Below, piece by piece: positions 1 through 8,592 of a stretch of DNA of 64,000 nucleotides. Position 1 is the first letter of the stretch. Every line of letters starts with the position of its first letter. Source of the DNA: Bradyrhizobium neotropicale. GTDB lineage: Bacteria; Pseudomonadota; Alphaproteobacteria; Rhizobiales; Xanthobacteraceae. The stretch covers positions 38,122-102,121 of the forward strand of contig NZ_LSEF01000028.1 in the NCBI RefSeq assembly GCF_001641695.1, read 5' to 3'. The notes beneath the pieces were generated by a model. The model did not search any database and was not told where the DNA came from. It was given only the letters and a program-made list of their open reading frames with translations. The translations under genes were made by a program, and so were the position numbers.

Positions 1-1
1 G

Positions 2-664
2 GGCCTCAATCCGACGCTGATCCTGGCAATCCAGGGCTCGGGTCCGCGCGAGACCATGGACGTCCTGGAGACGGCAAAGGGGCCGCTGGTGCTGGTGCCC
101 GAAACCTTCTCCGAGGAAGGGCTGATCGAGAAGATCAGGCTGGTCGGTCACGCCATGGGCGTCGATGCCCGCGCCGCGTGCCTGAGCGATGCGGTCGGCG
201 CCGACCTCGCACAGCTACGCGCGCTGCGCGCCAGGGTGACGAAGCCGGTGCGGGTGATGTTCGTGATGTCGCTTCAGAACGGGCGGGCGATGGTTGCCGG
301 CCACAAGACCGCAGCCAACGAGATCATCCAGCTCGCCGGCGCCGCCAACGCGGTCGACGATTACGACGGCTACAAGATCATCAGTGACGAGGCGATCGTT
401 TCGGCGAAGCCCGACGTCGTGCTCTCGATCGAGCGCGGCAAGGAAACACTCCAAGCCGAAGCAGTGTACACGCATCCCGGCTTCGCCCTGACACCGGTCG
501 CAGCCAACAAGAGCTTTATCGCGATGGATGGGCTTTATCTGCTCGGCTTCGGGCCACGGACCGCGGCGGCGGCACGCGATCTGGCGGTCAAGCTTTATCC
601 GGGACTGGCCGCGGAGGGCGGCACGTTCACGTCGGCCCTCCCCGCGGCGAATTGCCGGCAATGA
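2..664 (+). CDS. hmuT: Haem ABC transporter periplasmic binding protein HmuT (5' truncated by window)
   Basis: C-terminal 220 residues of a haem-binding periplasmic protein of the type that delivers haem to the HmuUV inner-membrane importer. The reading frame is open from the window edge, so the start and signal peptide lie outside. The visible part shows the TroA/PeriBP_2 cluster B fold pattern, including GSGPRETMD near the edge, the AGAANAVDDYDGYK stretch and a GLYLLGFGPRTAAAARDLA helix near the end, all typical of HmuT. The stop codon overlaps the hmuU start by 4 bp (ATGA), so the genes are translationally coupled. Identification rests on these motifs plus the hmuU-hmuV context. Confidence 0.93.
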   Translation, partial: GLNPTLILAIQGSGPRETMDVLETAKGPLVLVPETFSEEGLIEKIRLVGHAMGVDARAACLSDAVGADLAQLRALRARVTKPVRVMFVMSLQNGRAMVAGHKTAANEIIQLAGAANAVDDYDGYKIISDEAIVSAKPDVVLSIERGKETLQAEAVYTHPGFALTPVAANKSFIAMDGLYLLGFGPRTAAAARDLAVKLYPGLAAEGGTFTSALPAANCRQ

Positions 665-1755
665 GCGTGGCGATCGGGACCGAAGCGCGCAGCCGGCAAC
701 GATCGAGCACGGGACGGCGGTCCGCGTCGGCTGCGATTTCCGTGTTGCTCGCAGCACTCGCGGCTGCGACGATCATTGCGGTGACCGTCGGTGCCGCCGG
801 CATTCCCCTCGCCCGGTTGCCAGCGGCGCTCGGCCTTTTCAGCGACGGTGTGGCCGATGCCGTGACGGCCCGCGATCAGCTCGTGCTGTGGTCGATCCGC
901 ATTCCCCGGATCGTGGCGACCGCGATGGTCGGCGGCCTGCTCGCTGCAGCCGGGGCGATCATGCAGGGACTGTTCCGAAACCCGCTCGCCGATCCCGCGC
1001 TCGTCGGCGTCTCCAGCGGCGGTGCGCTCGCCGCGGCCGCCGCGATCGTCTTCACCGATTCGCGCTTCGGCGAGGCGCTCCGCGTTCTCCAGGCCGAGCT
1101 GTTGCCGCTCGCGGCGTTCGCGGGCTCGCTGCTGACGACCGCGATCCTCTATGGCATCTCTAGCCGCGCCGGGCGGACCTCGATCGCGATCTTCCTTCTC
1201 GCGGGCGTCGCCGTCACCGCCATCACCAATGCGGGCATCGGACTTCTGGTGTTCATCGCAGATGACCGCCAGCTTCGCGACATCACCTTCTGGCTGCTGG
1301 GCTCGATGAGCGGCGCGACCTGGGCCAAGGCCGCGGTGCTCGCGCCCGTGCTCGCACTTGGCCTCGTTGCCTGCGCCTTCATCGCGCGCGGCCTCGATCT
1401 GCTGGTGCTCGGCGAGGCCGACGCGTTTCACGGCGGGGTCGACGTCGAGCGATTGAAACGGATTTCGATCGTCATGGTCTCCGCGATGACCGGCGTTGCG
1501 GTCTCGATCAGCGGTGTCATCGGCTTCGTCGGCATCGTCGTGCCGCATCTGCTCCGCCTCGTCATCGGGCCGGCGCACCGTCTGCTGCTGCCGGCCTCCA
1601 TGCTGCTCGGCGCGATCCTGATGGTCGGCGCCGATACGCTGGCGCGCACCATCGTGGCACCCGCGGAGATGCCGATCGGTATCCTGACCGCAGCGGTCGG
1701 CGCGCCGGTCTTCTTGGGGATTCTGCTGCGGCAGCGTGGGCTCGCCTCGCTATGA
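661..1755 (+). CDS. hmuU: Haem ABC transporter permease HmuU (FecCD family)
   Basis: 364-residue inner-membrane permease of the FecCD/BtuC family that forms the haem channel with HmuV. Many hydrophobic segments are visible, plus family landmarks: the LWSIRIPRIVATAMVGG segment after the first helix, GAIMQGLFRNPLADPALVGVSSGGAL, and GFVGIVVPHLLRL near residue 285, which is the loop contacting the ATPase. I chose ATG 661, overlapping the hmuT stop; an in-frame ATG three codons upstream is possible. The gene ends in another 4-bp ATGA overlap with hmuV, giving a tight three-gene operon. Iron/haem-responsive control (Irr or RirA type) would act upstream, outside the window. Confidence 0.95.
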   Translation: MSVAIGTEARSRQRSSTGRRSASAAISVLLAALAAATIIAVTVGAAGIPLARLPAALGLFSDGVADAVTARDQLVLWSIRIPRIVATAMVGGLLAAAGAIMQGLFRNPLADPALVGVSSGGALAAAAAIVFTDSRFGEALRVLQAELLPLAAFAGSLLTTAILYGISSRAGRTSIAIFLLAGVAVTAITNAGIGLLVFIADDRQLRDITFWLLGSMSGATWAKAAVLAPVLALGLVACAFIARGLDLLVLGEADAFHGGVDVERLKRISIVMVSAMTGVAVSISGVIGFVGIVVPHLLRLVIGPAHRLLLPASMLLGAILMVGADTLARTIVAPAEMPIGILTAAVGAPVFLGILLRQRGLASL

Positions 1756-2552
1756 GCGCCGTGATCGAGGCGCGCACCCTGATCAAGCGCGCCGGGCGTG
1801 CGACGCTGCTCGATGGGGTCGACCTGAACATCACGGCCGGCGAGATGGTCGCCATCATCGGCCCGAACGGCGCGGGCAAATCAACTCTGCTGCGGCTCTT
1901 GTCCGGCGACCTCCGTCCGAGCGGGGGCAAGGTACGCCTGAAGCAGCGCGACATCCGCACGCTTACGCCGCGCGAGCTCGCAGGTCACCGCGCGATGCTC
2001 TCCCAGCATGTCAACGTCACCTTCCCCTTCACGGTCGAAGAAATCGTGCTGATGGGCGCCGGCGATCGCAGCCCGCGTGAAGCAGGTGGGCTGGTGGACG
2101 CCGCCCTGGACGACGTTGGCCTGACGCATTTCCGCACGCGGCAATTGCCGACCTTGTCCGGCGGCGAGCAGCAGCGCGCGCATTTCGCCCGCGTGCTGGT
2201 ACAGCTCGCCTGCGGCGAGGTCGCGCACGGACCCGGACTGTTGCTGCTGGACGAGCCGACGTCGAGCCTCGACCTGCGCCACCAGATCGACCTCGTCGAG
2301 GCGGCGCGGCGCCGCGCGGCGGGCGGCACTGCGGTTATCGCGATCCTGCACGACCTTAACCTCGCGATCCGCTTTGCCGAGCGGCTGATCGTGCTGAACG
2401 GAGGCCGGCTCGCTGCCGACGGCCCGCGCGCCGATGTCGTCACGCGCGAGACCATCCGCGACATCTTCGAGATCGACGCCGTCGTCCATACGGGCGACGA
2501 CGGCGTGCCTTACGTGTTGCCGCAGTCGATGCGCGCGCCGTCGCCGCGATGA
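1752..2552 (+). CDS. hmuV: Haem ABC transporter ATP-binding protein HmuV
   Basis: 266-residue ATPase that powers haem import through HmuU. Walker A is GPNGAGKST near residue 38, the signature is LSGGEQQRAHFARVL near residue 137, Walker B is LLLLDEPTSSLD, and the switch histidine sits in AILHDLNLAIRFAERL. The signature reads GGEQQRAHFARV with an insert (QLACGEVAHGP) before Walker B, as in HmuV/FecE proteins. It is last in the hmuTUV operon and is followed by a palindromic intergenic repeat, not a U-tract terminator. Confidence 0.95.
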   Translation: MSAVIEARTLIKRAGRATLLDGVDLNITAGEMVAIIGPNGAGKSTLLRLLSGDLRPSGGKVRLKQRDIRTLTPRELAGHRAMLSQHVNVTFPFTVEEIVLMGAGDRSPREAGGLVDAALDDVGLTHFRTRQLPTLSGGEQQRAHFARVLVQLACGEVAHGPGLLLLDEPTSSLDLRHQIDLVEAARRRAAGGTAVIAILHDLNLAIRFAERLIVLNGGRLAADGPRADVVTRETIRDIFEIDAVVHTGDDGVPYVLPQSMRAPSPR

Positions 2553-2561
2553 AGGATCACT

Positions 2562-2704
2562 CCCTCGCCCCGCTTGCGGGGAGAGGGTTGGGATGAGGGG
2601 GAGTCTCCGCGGGGACGGTGAGAGTTGAGTTCGCGGAAAGTCCCCCTCAGCCCGGAATTCAAGCAACGCTTGAATTCCGACCTCTCCCCGCAAGCGGGGC
2701 GAGG
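2562..2704. repeat. Palindromic intergenic repeat (CTCTCCCCGC family) after hmuV
   Basis: The arms CCTCGCCCCGCTTGCGGGG and its complement near 2686-2704 form a long inverted repeat. An internal palindrome at about 2653-2678 (GGAATTCAAGC with GCTTGAATTCC) sits between them. The same GCGGGGAGAGG words recur at 19257-19285 and, degenerate, at 8488-8592. It fills the space between convergent hmuV and the MuiA-like gene, where it may also end transcription. No coding potential is supported. Confidence 0.8.
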
Positions 2705-2727
2705 TAAGACGGCACAGCACTTCGGCT

Positions 2728-4407
2728 CTAGCCCGCCGGCACGATCACCATGCCCTTGTCCTTGGGCCAGCGGATACGCCAGGCGAAATTGATGTCCCGG
2801 GCCTCGCCGGGCTTGGCATCGAACGACCATTCCTGCACGCCGCGCCGGTCGCGGATGTTGCTTGCGGTCGGGGGCGTGTTCGACGGCAGCATCTCGACGA
2901 CGATGTCCTCGTTCTCGCTGACCGGCAGCTGATCCTCGATCGCGACTTTGATCGGGAAGTCGTGGCCGTTGCGAACGGTCGTCTTGAACGCGCGCTCGTC
3001 GGTCTTCGAGGTCGTGACCAGGAGGCCGGCCGAGCCTTCGTTGCGCTTGAGCACGGCGCGCTCGATCTTGACCTTGTCGTCGGCGCCGAAGCCGAGCCGC
3101 ACGGTCTCGTCCTTGGCCGAGGCCGTGATCTTGCCGCGACCGACGAAGACGCCGTCGCGATAGATCGCGACCTTGCCGGGCAACAGCGTCGCATCATCCG
3201 TCTGCTTGAAGCTGGCTTCGAGGAACGCGGTGGGATCCGCGACCGGCGCGGCGCGCACCGCGAGATCGGCCGGCACGGTCATCGAGGCGATGCGCAGGCT
3301 CTTGGCGCCCTCGGCGGCGCCGAGGCTGACGCGGCCGGGAATCTTGAAGGTGGCCTGGAAGTCGCCGATCTCGGCGACGGCCTGCTGCTCGTCGGCGCGC
3401 TCGCGCTGCTCGGGCGCCTCGGCGATCTTGGCCATCGTCGGTGGTTGCGCCTGGCGCGTCATCGGCGCGGGCCGCGCCAGGTCCGAGGCAGTACCCAGCG
3501 CCAGCGGCCTTGGCACTTGCGGATATTGGGCGATCAGCGAATTCAGCTCCGGCGCACTGCCGCCGCGGCCGATGCGGACCGTGGAGACGCCGAGCGTGAC
3601 GTTGGACCAGTCCTCGCCGGTCGATTGCGTCACCTCGGCGCGGCGGACCAGTTCGAGCTGCGGCTTGCGGTCCTTCGCGCCGGTATCGAGCCGGGCGTCA
3701 TAGAGCGGCATCCAGCGCGCATTGCGCACCGCATAGGTCACCCTCAACGTCGCCTTCGTCGCAGCCGCGGCGGCGACGTCGATCCGGACCTCCAGCTTGC
3801 TCGGCGGCTTGGCGGAGCGCTCCGCTTCCAGCTGCGCGATCTGGCGATCGATCTCGCGCTGCTTTCGCGCGGCGTCGCGGATCGTGGTGTCGGCGGTCGC
3901 GATCTCCTCGGCGACCGCGGCAAAGGCCGCGCGCCATTCGGTGATCGGGCGAGCCTCACCCTTGTCGCCGAGACCGGCAGGCGAGGCTTCGGCAAAGTGC
4001 TGGGCGAACTTGCGCCGGGCAGCGGCCGCATCGATCGTGCCCTGCAGATCGGCGCGCTGGTCCTTGAGACCCTCGATGCGCTTGTCGAGCTCGGGCAGGT
4101 TGACGGGAGGTGCCGCGCGCGGCGGCCGCGCGTCGATCGTGCCGATGGTGAGTTTTGCGCCCGCCTCGCCCTCGACCCGCAACGAGGACGGATCGAGCGA
4201 GAGCGGAAAATCCATGGCGACCAGCGTGCTGTCGCCGGAAGACAGGTCGAGCGAGATGACGCGGGTGACGCTCGCGCCATCGGGATAGACGGTGACGGTA
4301 TCGATCGCCGATGTGGCGTCCACGTCGGCGGCCCAGGCCGGCAACGCGGCCGCCGTGGTCACCAGAACCAGGCTCGTCGTCGCCAGACACAATGCAATCG
4401 TTCGCAT
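2728..4407 (-). CDS. Mucoidy-inhibitor MuiA-like protein (DUF4140/DUF4139)
   Basis: 559-residue exported protein of unknown biochemical role, with the MuiA layout: an N-terminal DUF4140-like segment (TVTVYPDGASVTRV near residue 38), a coiled-coil stretch (about residues 105-200) and a C-terminal DUF4139 beta-rich part (VRIDVAAAAATKATLRVTYAV, RWMPLYDARLDT, and near the end VQEWSFDAKPGEARDINFAWRI). The start at 4407 gives a clear signal peptide ending AWAAD and is preceded by AGGAGG; the 19 extra upstream codons look non-coding. Members often affect cell-envelope or exopolysaccharide traits, but function here is not shown. It stands alone, convergent with hmuV. Confidence 0.85.
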   Translation of the reverse strand: MRTIALCLATTSLVLVTTAAALPAWAADVDATSAIDTVTVYPDGASVTRVISLDLSSGDSTLVAMDFPLSLDPSSLRVEGEAGAKLTIGTIDARPPRAAPPVNLPELDKRIEGLKDQRADLQGTIDAAAARRKFAQHFAEASPAGLGDKGEARPITEWRAAFAAVAEEIATADTTIRDAARKQREIDRQIAQLEAERSAKPPSKLEVRIDVAAAAATKATLRVTYAVRNARWMPLYDARLDTGAKDRKPQLELVRRAEVTQSTGEDWSNVTLGVSTVRIGRGGSAPELNSLIAQYPQVPRPLALGTASDLARPAPMTRQAQPPTMAKIAEAPEQRERADEQQAVAEIGDFQATFKIPGRVSLGAAEGAKSLRIASMTVPADLAVRAAPVADPTAFLEASFKQTDDATLLPGKVAIYRDGVFVGRGKITASAKDETVRLGFGADDKVKIERAVLKRNEGSAGLLVTTSKTDERAFKTTVRNGHDFPIKVAIEDQLPVSENEDIVVEMLPSNTPPTASNIRDRRGVQEWSFDAKPGEARDINFAWRIRWPKDKGMVIVPAG

Positions 4408-4575
4408 GAAATTCCTCCTGCCATCACGCGCCGCCAGCCGGACGCGCGACAAATGCCACGCCATCGCTGTAAGACGCGGCAGGGAAGGAACCGGTTCGAT
4501 TGGGGCTTCCGTGGGGCGGAGCTGCGGCAGGGCCGTGGCCGCGGAACGCGTCAGCGCGGCGTGGTATCCGCTCCT

Positions 4576-5196
4576 TTAACCCTGATGAGCCGGCCCCTGG
4601 CCGAAGATGCGGCGGAGCAGGTCAGTCACGTTCTTGGCGCCGGCCTTTCGCAGGATGCTGGCGCGATAGCCCTCGACCGTGCGCGCACTCAGATGCATCC
4701 GCCGGGCGATCTCCTTGTTGGTCAGGCCGTCGGCGAGATGCCCGAGCACGTCGCCTTCGCGCTCGGTCAGGGGCTCGCAACCGGTCAGCCAGCGCTGCCG
4801 GTTCGAAGCCCGCGGGACAAACTCATCGATTGCAGCATCGATGCGCTCGACGATGTCGTGCGTGCGGAACGGTTTCTCGATGAAATCGAACGCGCCGCTC
4901 TTGATCGCGTCGACCGCCATCGCGATGCTGCCGTTCGCCGACGTCACCAGCACCGGCGCCATGCAATTCTCTTCACGCAGGCGCTTGAGCACGTCGAGGC
5001 CGGAGCGATCGGGCGGCATCTCCAGGAGCACGCAGGCCGGCATCCGCGCCTTCGCTTCCGACAGCAGCGACGCGCCGTCGGCAAAGCAGATCACGTCATA
5101 GGCGTTCTGCTGCAGCGCCATCGAAAGTTGTTCGCGCGAGGCTGCATCGGTGTCGATGACGAATACCTCACCCTTGGAAAGCATGTTTCCCGGCAT
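4576..5196 (-). CDS. FixJ/NarL-type response regulator with Glu at the phosphoacceptor site
   Basis: 206-residue two-domain regulator: a receiver (about residues 10-125) and a LuxR-type helix-turn-helix (LTEREGDVLGHLADGLTNKEIARRM, about 142-200). Receiver landmarks are D15, T85 and K108 (FIEKPF). The position normally held by phosphorylatable Asp is Glu59 (CVLLEMPPDRSG), and the second acidic-pocket residue is Thr16 (IDTD instead of VDDD). Glu can mimic phospho-Asp, so the protein may be active without a kinase, but that is inference. No histidine kinase lies nearby. It is divergent from an AraC regulator across a 196-bp gap. An alternative start is ATG 5184. Confidence 0.88.
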   Translation of the reverse strand: MPGNMLSKGEVFVIDTDAASREQLSMALQQNAYDVICFADGASLLSEAKARMPACVLLEMPPDRSGLDVLKRLREENCMAPVLVTSANGSIAMAVDAIKSGAFDFIEKPFRTHDIVERIDAAIDEFVPRASNRQRWLTGCEPLTEREGDVLGHLADGLTNKEIARRMHLSARTVEGYRASILRKAGAKNVTDLLRRIFGQGPAHQG

Positions 5197-5392
5197 AATC
5201 CCGATCCAGCAATGTCTTGGTCAAATGAGACGGCCGCCGGCCCCATCGCCTTGCGCCGTCATGAGCACGGCATTCACGCCTGTGCTTCGGTCCACCTTAT
5301 GTATGTTCCGCCCGGTTCCCGGATTTGACGGATCGGGACAGAAACTTTACATTTCGGGACATCTGCGGGAATGGCTGGCAGGAACGGTTCGC

Positions 5393-6415
5393 ATGACCGA
5401 CCTCATTCGCAGCGCAAGCCTGACCTATTACCCGGAGGTCGCCCGGTCGGTCGGGCTCGACCCCAAGCAGATGATGCGCAAGGTCCGCCTTCCGCTGGCC
5501 TGCCTCGACACGCCCGATATCCCGATTGCGGTCTCAGGCCTGCGTCGCCTGCTCGAACTATCGGCAGAAGCTTCCGGGGCCGAAGATTTCGGCTTGCGTC
5601 TCGCCGAACGCGGCGGCCTGACCAATTTCGGCTCGGTCGGCCTCATCGTGCGCGAGCAGGCCACGATTGGCGATGCGATCGACGCGTTCTCGCGCTTCAT
5701 CCACGTGCATCACGAGGGCATGAAGCTCGACGTCACGCGCAACAAGACGACCGTGACCATCACGCTGCGTTTGCGCGGCCGGCAGCCGAGCGCGCCGCGC
5801 CAATCCATCGACATGGCGCTGGGCAGCATCCACCGCATCATCCAGTCGCTGCTCGGCCATGACTGGCGGCCGCTGGAAGTGCATCTGCACTATCCGCCGC
5901 CGCGCGACCGCAAGCGCTATCGCGAATTCTTCGGCTGCTCCGTGACCTTCAACGCCGGTGACGACGCGATCCTGCTGTCGGCCCACGACATGGACCGTCG
6001 AATCCCGAGCGCGCATCCGCTTATCGCGAGCTATCTGCGCAAGCGGATCGAGGCGATCGAGACGCGGCCCGCAAGCTGGGAGCAGAAGGTTGACGAGGTC
6101 GTGCGCGCCCTGCTCGCGACCGGCGACTGCACGGTCGAGCGCGTGGCGGAGCACCTTGCCTGCACCCGCCGCACCATCCACCGGCGCCTGGCCGAAGCCG
6201 GCACCAGCTTCTCGGCCATCCTCGATGCACGCCGCGCCGAGCTCGTGACCCAGTTGATCGAGGATCCCGCCCGGCCGCTGGCGGCGATCGCCACGCAGCT
6301 CGGCTTTTCCGCACAAAGCGCCATGGCGCGCTGGTTCCGCGCCCGCTTCGGCTGCACCATCACCGAATGGCGCAGGGGCGTGCGGCCGCATGCATCAACG
6401 GCGACCGCCGCTTAA
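5393..6415 (+). CDS. AraC-family transcriptional regulator (Arabinose_bd/AraC_N sensor)
   Basis: 340-residue regulator. The first ~190 residues match the AraC-type sensor domain found in OruR/ArgR-like regulators (SASLTYYPEVARSVGLDP at the start, GLRLAERGGLTNFGSVGL near residue 75). The C-terminal ~100 residues hold two helix-turn-helix motifs (TVERVAEHLACTRRTIHRRL and PLAAIATQLGFSAQSAMARWFRARFG). ATG 5393 is chosen because homology-like sequence begins there and AGGAACG lies upstream; the frame is open further upstream to 5150 but overlaps the divergent gene. The effector is unknown. The neighbouring FixJ-type regulator may be a target or partner. Confidence 0.88.
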   Translation: MTDLIRSASLTYYPEVARSVGLDPKQMMRKVRLPLACLDTPDIPIAVSGLRRLLELSAEASGAEDFGLRLAERGGLTNFGSVGLIVREQATIGDAIDAFSRFIHVHHEGMKLDVTRNKTTVTITLRLRGRQPSAPRQSIDMALGSIHRIIQSLLGHDWRPLEVHLHYPPPRDRKRYREFFGCSVTFNAGDDAILLSAHDMDRRIPSAHPLIASYLRKRIEAIETRPASWEQKVDEVVRALLATGDCTVERVAEHLACTRRTIHRRLAEAGTSFSAILDARRAELVTQLIEDPARPLAAIATQLGFSAQSAMARWFRARFGCTITEWRRGVRPHASTATAA

Positions 6416-6416
6416 G

Positions 6417-7628
6417 TCAGCGCGCCGGCGCGACCGCGCGCGCAGTGGCGAGCGCACGCCATCGCATCCCGAGGAGCAGCGGACCGAAGGCAATGGCAAA
6501 GCCGAGGAAGGCGGCAATCCAGCCGCAAGCGGCAACATGCAGCAGCACGTCGCCATGCGCCGGCCACACCACCGCGGCGACCCGCGCCACCGCCGCGGTG
6601 ATGATCGCGGCATAGATCGCCTGCGTCGCCACTGAGGCCGTCAGCGCCTGCCCGGTATGGCCGAGGCTCGCGCGTGTCATCACCGCCAGCGTCATGACGC
6701 CGGCCGCACCCGCCATCCAGGCGTGGATGCCGGCACTCGCCGGCAGGGCGCCGAAGGCGGCCGCGGCATGCAGGAGGAAGCCGAGCGGGACGAAGACGTA
6801 GCCGACATGCAGGATCAGGAGCAGCCGCTCACGCGAGGTGCGGTCGCCGGCCCAGCGCGCAAGGCGGACCAGATGCAGCGTGCCGACAGCGGCCATCGCA
6901 ACACCGGTGACGACGCTTAGCGGCGCCACGATCCACGCGATGAGCGCCAGCGCGCTGCAACCGATCACCGCACCGTCGAAGCGGCCGAACGGCACCGGCA
7001 GGCGGCCCGGATTGACCTTGACCAGCCAGTTGCGGGTGAAGCTCGGGATGATGCGGCCGCCGATCAGCGCGATCAGCAGCACGACGACGCTGATGCCGAC
7101 ACGGATGCTGATATCGGCCGCACCCTCGATATGCGCTTCAAGATGAAAGGCGACGTTGCCGGAGAGCAGCACCAGCACGAGCATCACCACGGGCAAATTG
7201 CGCCAATTGCCGCCGGCGATGATCTCGCGCGCCGCCGCGGCGACGACCAGCGCCAGGAATGCGGCATCGACGAGGAGTGCAAAGGCCCAGCCGAGCTCGG
7301 CCGACAGGGTCACAGCCACGCGTCCGGCGAGCCAGACCGCCACCAGCGCGCCCAGGGACGGCCCCTGGATCGGCAGCCGTCCGGTCCAGTTCGGGATCGC
7401 CGTGAACAGGAACCCGGTGATCACCGCCGGCAGGAAGCCATAGAGCATTTCGTGGACATGCCAGTCGCGCGGGGCAAAGGCCGAGGTCAGCGACACTTCG
7501 CCATAGAACATCGGCAGCCAGACCAGGATCGACAGCGCGGCCTGGATTGCAGCCAACAGGAAAAAGGGGCGGAAACTGTGGGCAAACAGCGGCCAGCCTT
7601 GCGGATTGCGGGATCGGGCGCCAGCCAT
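6417..7628 (-). CDS. nnrS: NnrS family haem/copper membrane protein
   Basis: 403-residue polytopic membrane protein of the NnrS family, which protects cells against nitric-oxide stress during denitrification; the Rhodobacter protein binds haem and copper. Family landmarks are HSFRPFFLLAA near residue 17, PRDWHVHEMLYGF near residue 50 with conserved His, and GRIIPSFTRNW near residue 185. ATG 7628 has GGAG upstream; the 63 upstream codons run over the promoter and are discarded. It is divergent from nnrR, and a 14-bp NnrR/FixK2 box at 7691-7704 lies between. From that box, a class II start would fall near 7656 with a TTATTT-like -10. Confidence 0.92.
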   Translation of the reverse strand: MAGARSRNPQGWPLFAHSFRPFFLLAAIQAALSILVWLPMFYGEVSLTSAFAPRDWHVHEMLYGFLPAVITGFLFTAIPNWTGRLPIQGPSLGALVAVWLAGRVAVTLSAELGWAFALLVDAAFLALVVAAAAREIIAGGNWRNLPVVMLVLVLLSGNVAFHLEAHIEGAADISIRVGISVVVLLIALIGGRIIPSFTRNWLVKVNPGRLPVPFGRFDGAVIGCSALALIAWIVAPLSVVTGVAMAAVGTLHLVRLARWAGDRTSRERLLLILHVGYVFVPLGFLLHAAAAFGALPASAGIHAWMAGAAGVMTLAVMTRASLGHTGQALTASVATQAIYAAIITAAVARVAAVVWPAHGDVLLHVAACGWIAAFLGFAIAFGPLLLGMRWRALATARAVAPAR

Positions 7629-7690
7629 GGGGCAACTCCAGAAACATCGGACGGTTGTCAGGAAAAATAACGCCGCCCGGCCCGCCCGTT

Positions 7691-7704
7691 TTGCGCTATC
7701 GCAA
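7691..7704. promoter_or_regulatory. NnrR/FixK2 box between nnrS and nnrR
   Basis: TTGCGCTATCGCAA is a perfect palindrome fitting both the NnrR pattern TTGCG-N4-CGCAA and the FixK2 pattern TTG(A/C)-N6-(T/G)CAA. The centre is 69.5 bp from the nnrS start and 64.5 bp from the nnrR start. On the nnrS side a TTATTT-like -10 lies at the spacing expected for a site centred at -41.5. Confidence 0.85.
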
Positions 7705-7761
7705 ACTGTCCGACGATTAGAGGTGCCATCACACTCCGCGAGCGCCGCGCATGGAGGCAGC

Positions 7762-8472
7762 ATGGCCAAGGTCGATACGTCGCTGGTTGCACATTTGCCG
7801 CTGTTTGCGGGCTTCAAGACCGAGGATCTCGAGGAGATCCTTCGCGAGGCCCGCTCGGCGCGCTATCCGAAGAACAGCGCCATCTTCGAGCAGGGCGCGG
7901 ATGCGCACGGATTCTTCCTCTTGCTGCACGGCCACGTCCGCGCGGCCAAGACCACGCCGACCGGCGAGCAGATCGTCGTGCGCTATGTCGCGCCAGGCGA
8001 GACGTTCGGCCTCGCGATGGCGCTTGGCCTTACGCAATATCCGGCGACCGCGACCGCCGTCGACGACAGCGTGGTCCTGATCTGGCCGACCGCCGCCTGG
8101 CCGCGGCTGGTGGAGCGGTTTCCATCGCTTGCCAGCGGCACGCTGCAAACCGTCGGGGCGCGCCTCCAGGAAAGCCATACGCGTATCCTGGAAATGTCGA
8201 CCCAGCAGGTCGAGCAGCGCGTTGCGCATGCACTGCTGCGGCTGGCGAAACAATCCGGCAAGAAGCTCGACCATGGCATCGAGATCGATTTCCCGATCAG
8301 CCGCCAGGACATCGCCCAGATGACCGGCACCACGCTGCACACCGTCAGCCGCATTCTCAGCGGCTGGGAACAGCAGGGCCTTGTCGAGAGCGGCCGTCAG
8401 CGCATCATCCTGCGCGACCCGCACAGGATCGTCACCCTTGCGGAGCGGAACCCGGACAGCGGGCCGGCGTGA
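7762..8472 (+). CDS. nnrR: Crp/Fnr-family nitric-oxide-responsive regulator (NnrR type)
   Basis: 236-residue Crp/Fnr regulator: a cyclic-nucleotide-like sensor fold (about residues 10-130, FEQGADAHGFFLLLHGHVRAA) and a Crp helix-turn-helix (PISRQDIAQMTGTTLHTVSRILSGWEQQG near residue 180). The FNR iron-sulfur N-terminal cysteine cluster is absent, as in NnrR. The recognition helix GTTLHTVSRIL fits TTG-N8-CAA binding. ATG 7762 follows GGAGGCAGC; the longer frame starting at 7606 reads through the promoter. Divergence from nnrS and closeness to nirK support an NnrR that activates nir/nor genes when NO appears. In B. japonicum nnrR is a FixK2 target, consistent with the box upstream. Confidence 0.9.
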   Translation: MAKVDTSLVAHLPLFAGFKTEDLEEILREARSARYPKNSAIFEQGADAHGFFLLLHGHVRAAKTTPTGEQIVVRYVAPGETFGLAMALGLTQYPATATAVDDSVVLIWPTAAWPRLVERFPSLASGTLQTVGARLQESHTRILEMSTQQVEQRVAHALLRLAKQSGKKLDHGIEIDFPISRQDIAQMTGTTLHTVSRILSGWEQQGLVESGRQRIILRDPHRIVTLAERNPDSGPA

Positions 8473-8487
8473 GCGCAGCGCTGCGGG

Positions 8488-8592
8488 GCCTCCGCCGCCT
8501 CGGAGGATAGGGATGAGGGCGCTTCCGCTTACGGCGAAAGCCCTCCCTCACCCGGGAATCCGCGCGCACCCGCGCGCATTCCAATCCCGCCT
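8488..8592. repeat. Degenerate palindromic repeat after nnrR
   Basis: GC-rich sequence with imperfect inverted arms (AGGATAGGGATGAGGGCG against CCTCCCTCACCC) resembling the repeat at 2562-2704 but more diverged. It lies between the convergent ends of nnrR and the DUF1858 gene and has no supported coding frame. Confidence 0.55.

Noticed and set aside
2962..5328. 788-codon open frame on the plus strand
   Set aside because: It runs antisense to the MuiA-like gene and the response regulator, both of which show recognisable domains and ribosome sites. The translation is Arg/Asp-rich low-complexity sequence, as expected from the opposite strand of GC-rich genes.
5150..5392. Longer N terminus for the AraC regulator (start at 5150)
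   Set aside because: It would overlap the divergent response regulator and adds sequence without similarity to the family; ATG 5393 fits the domain start.
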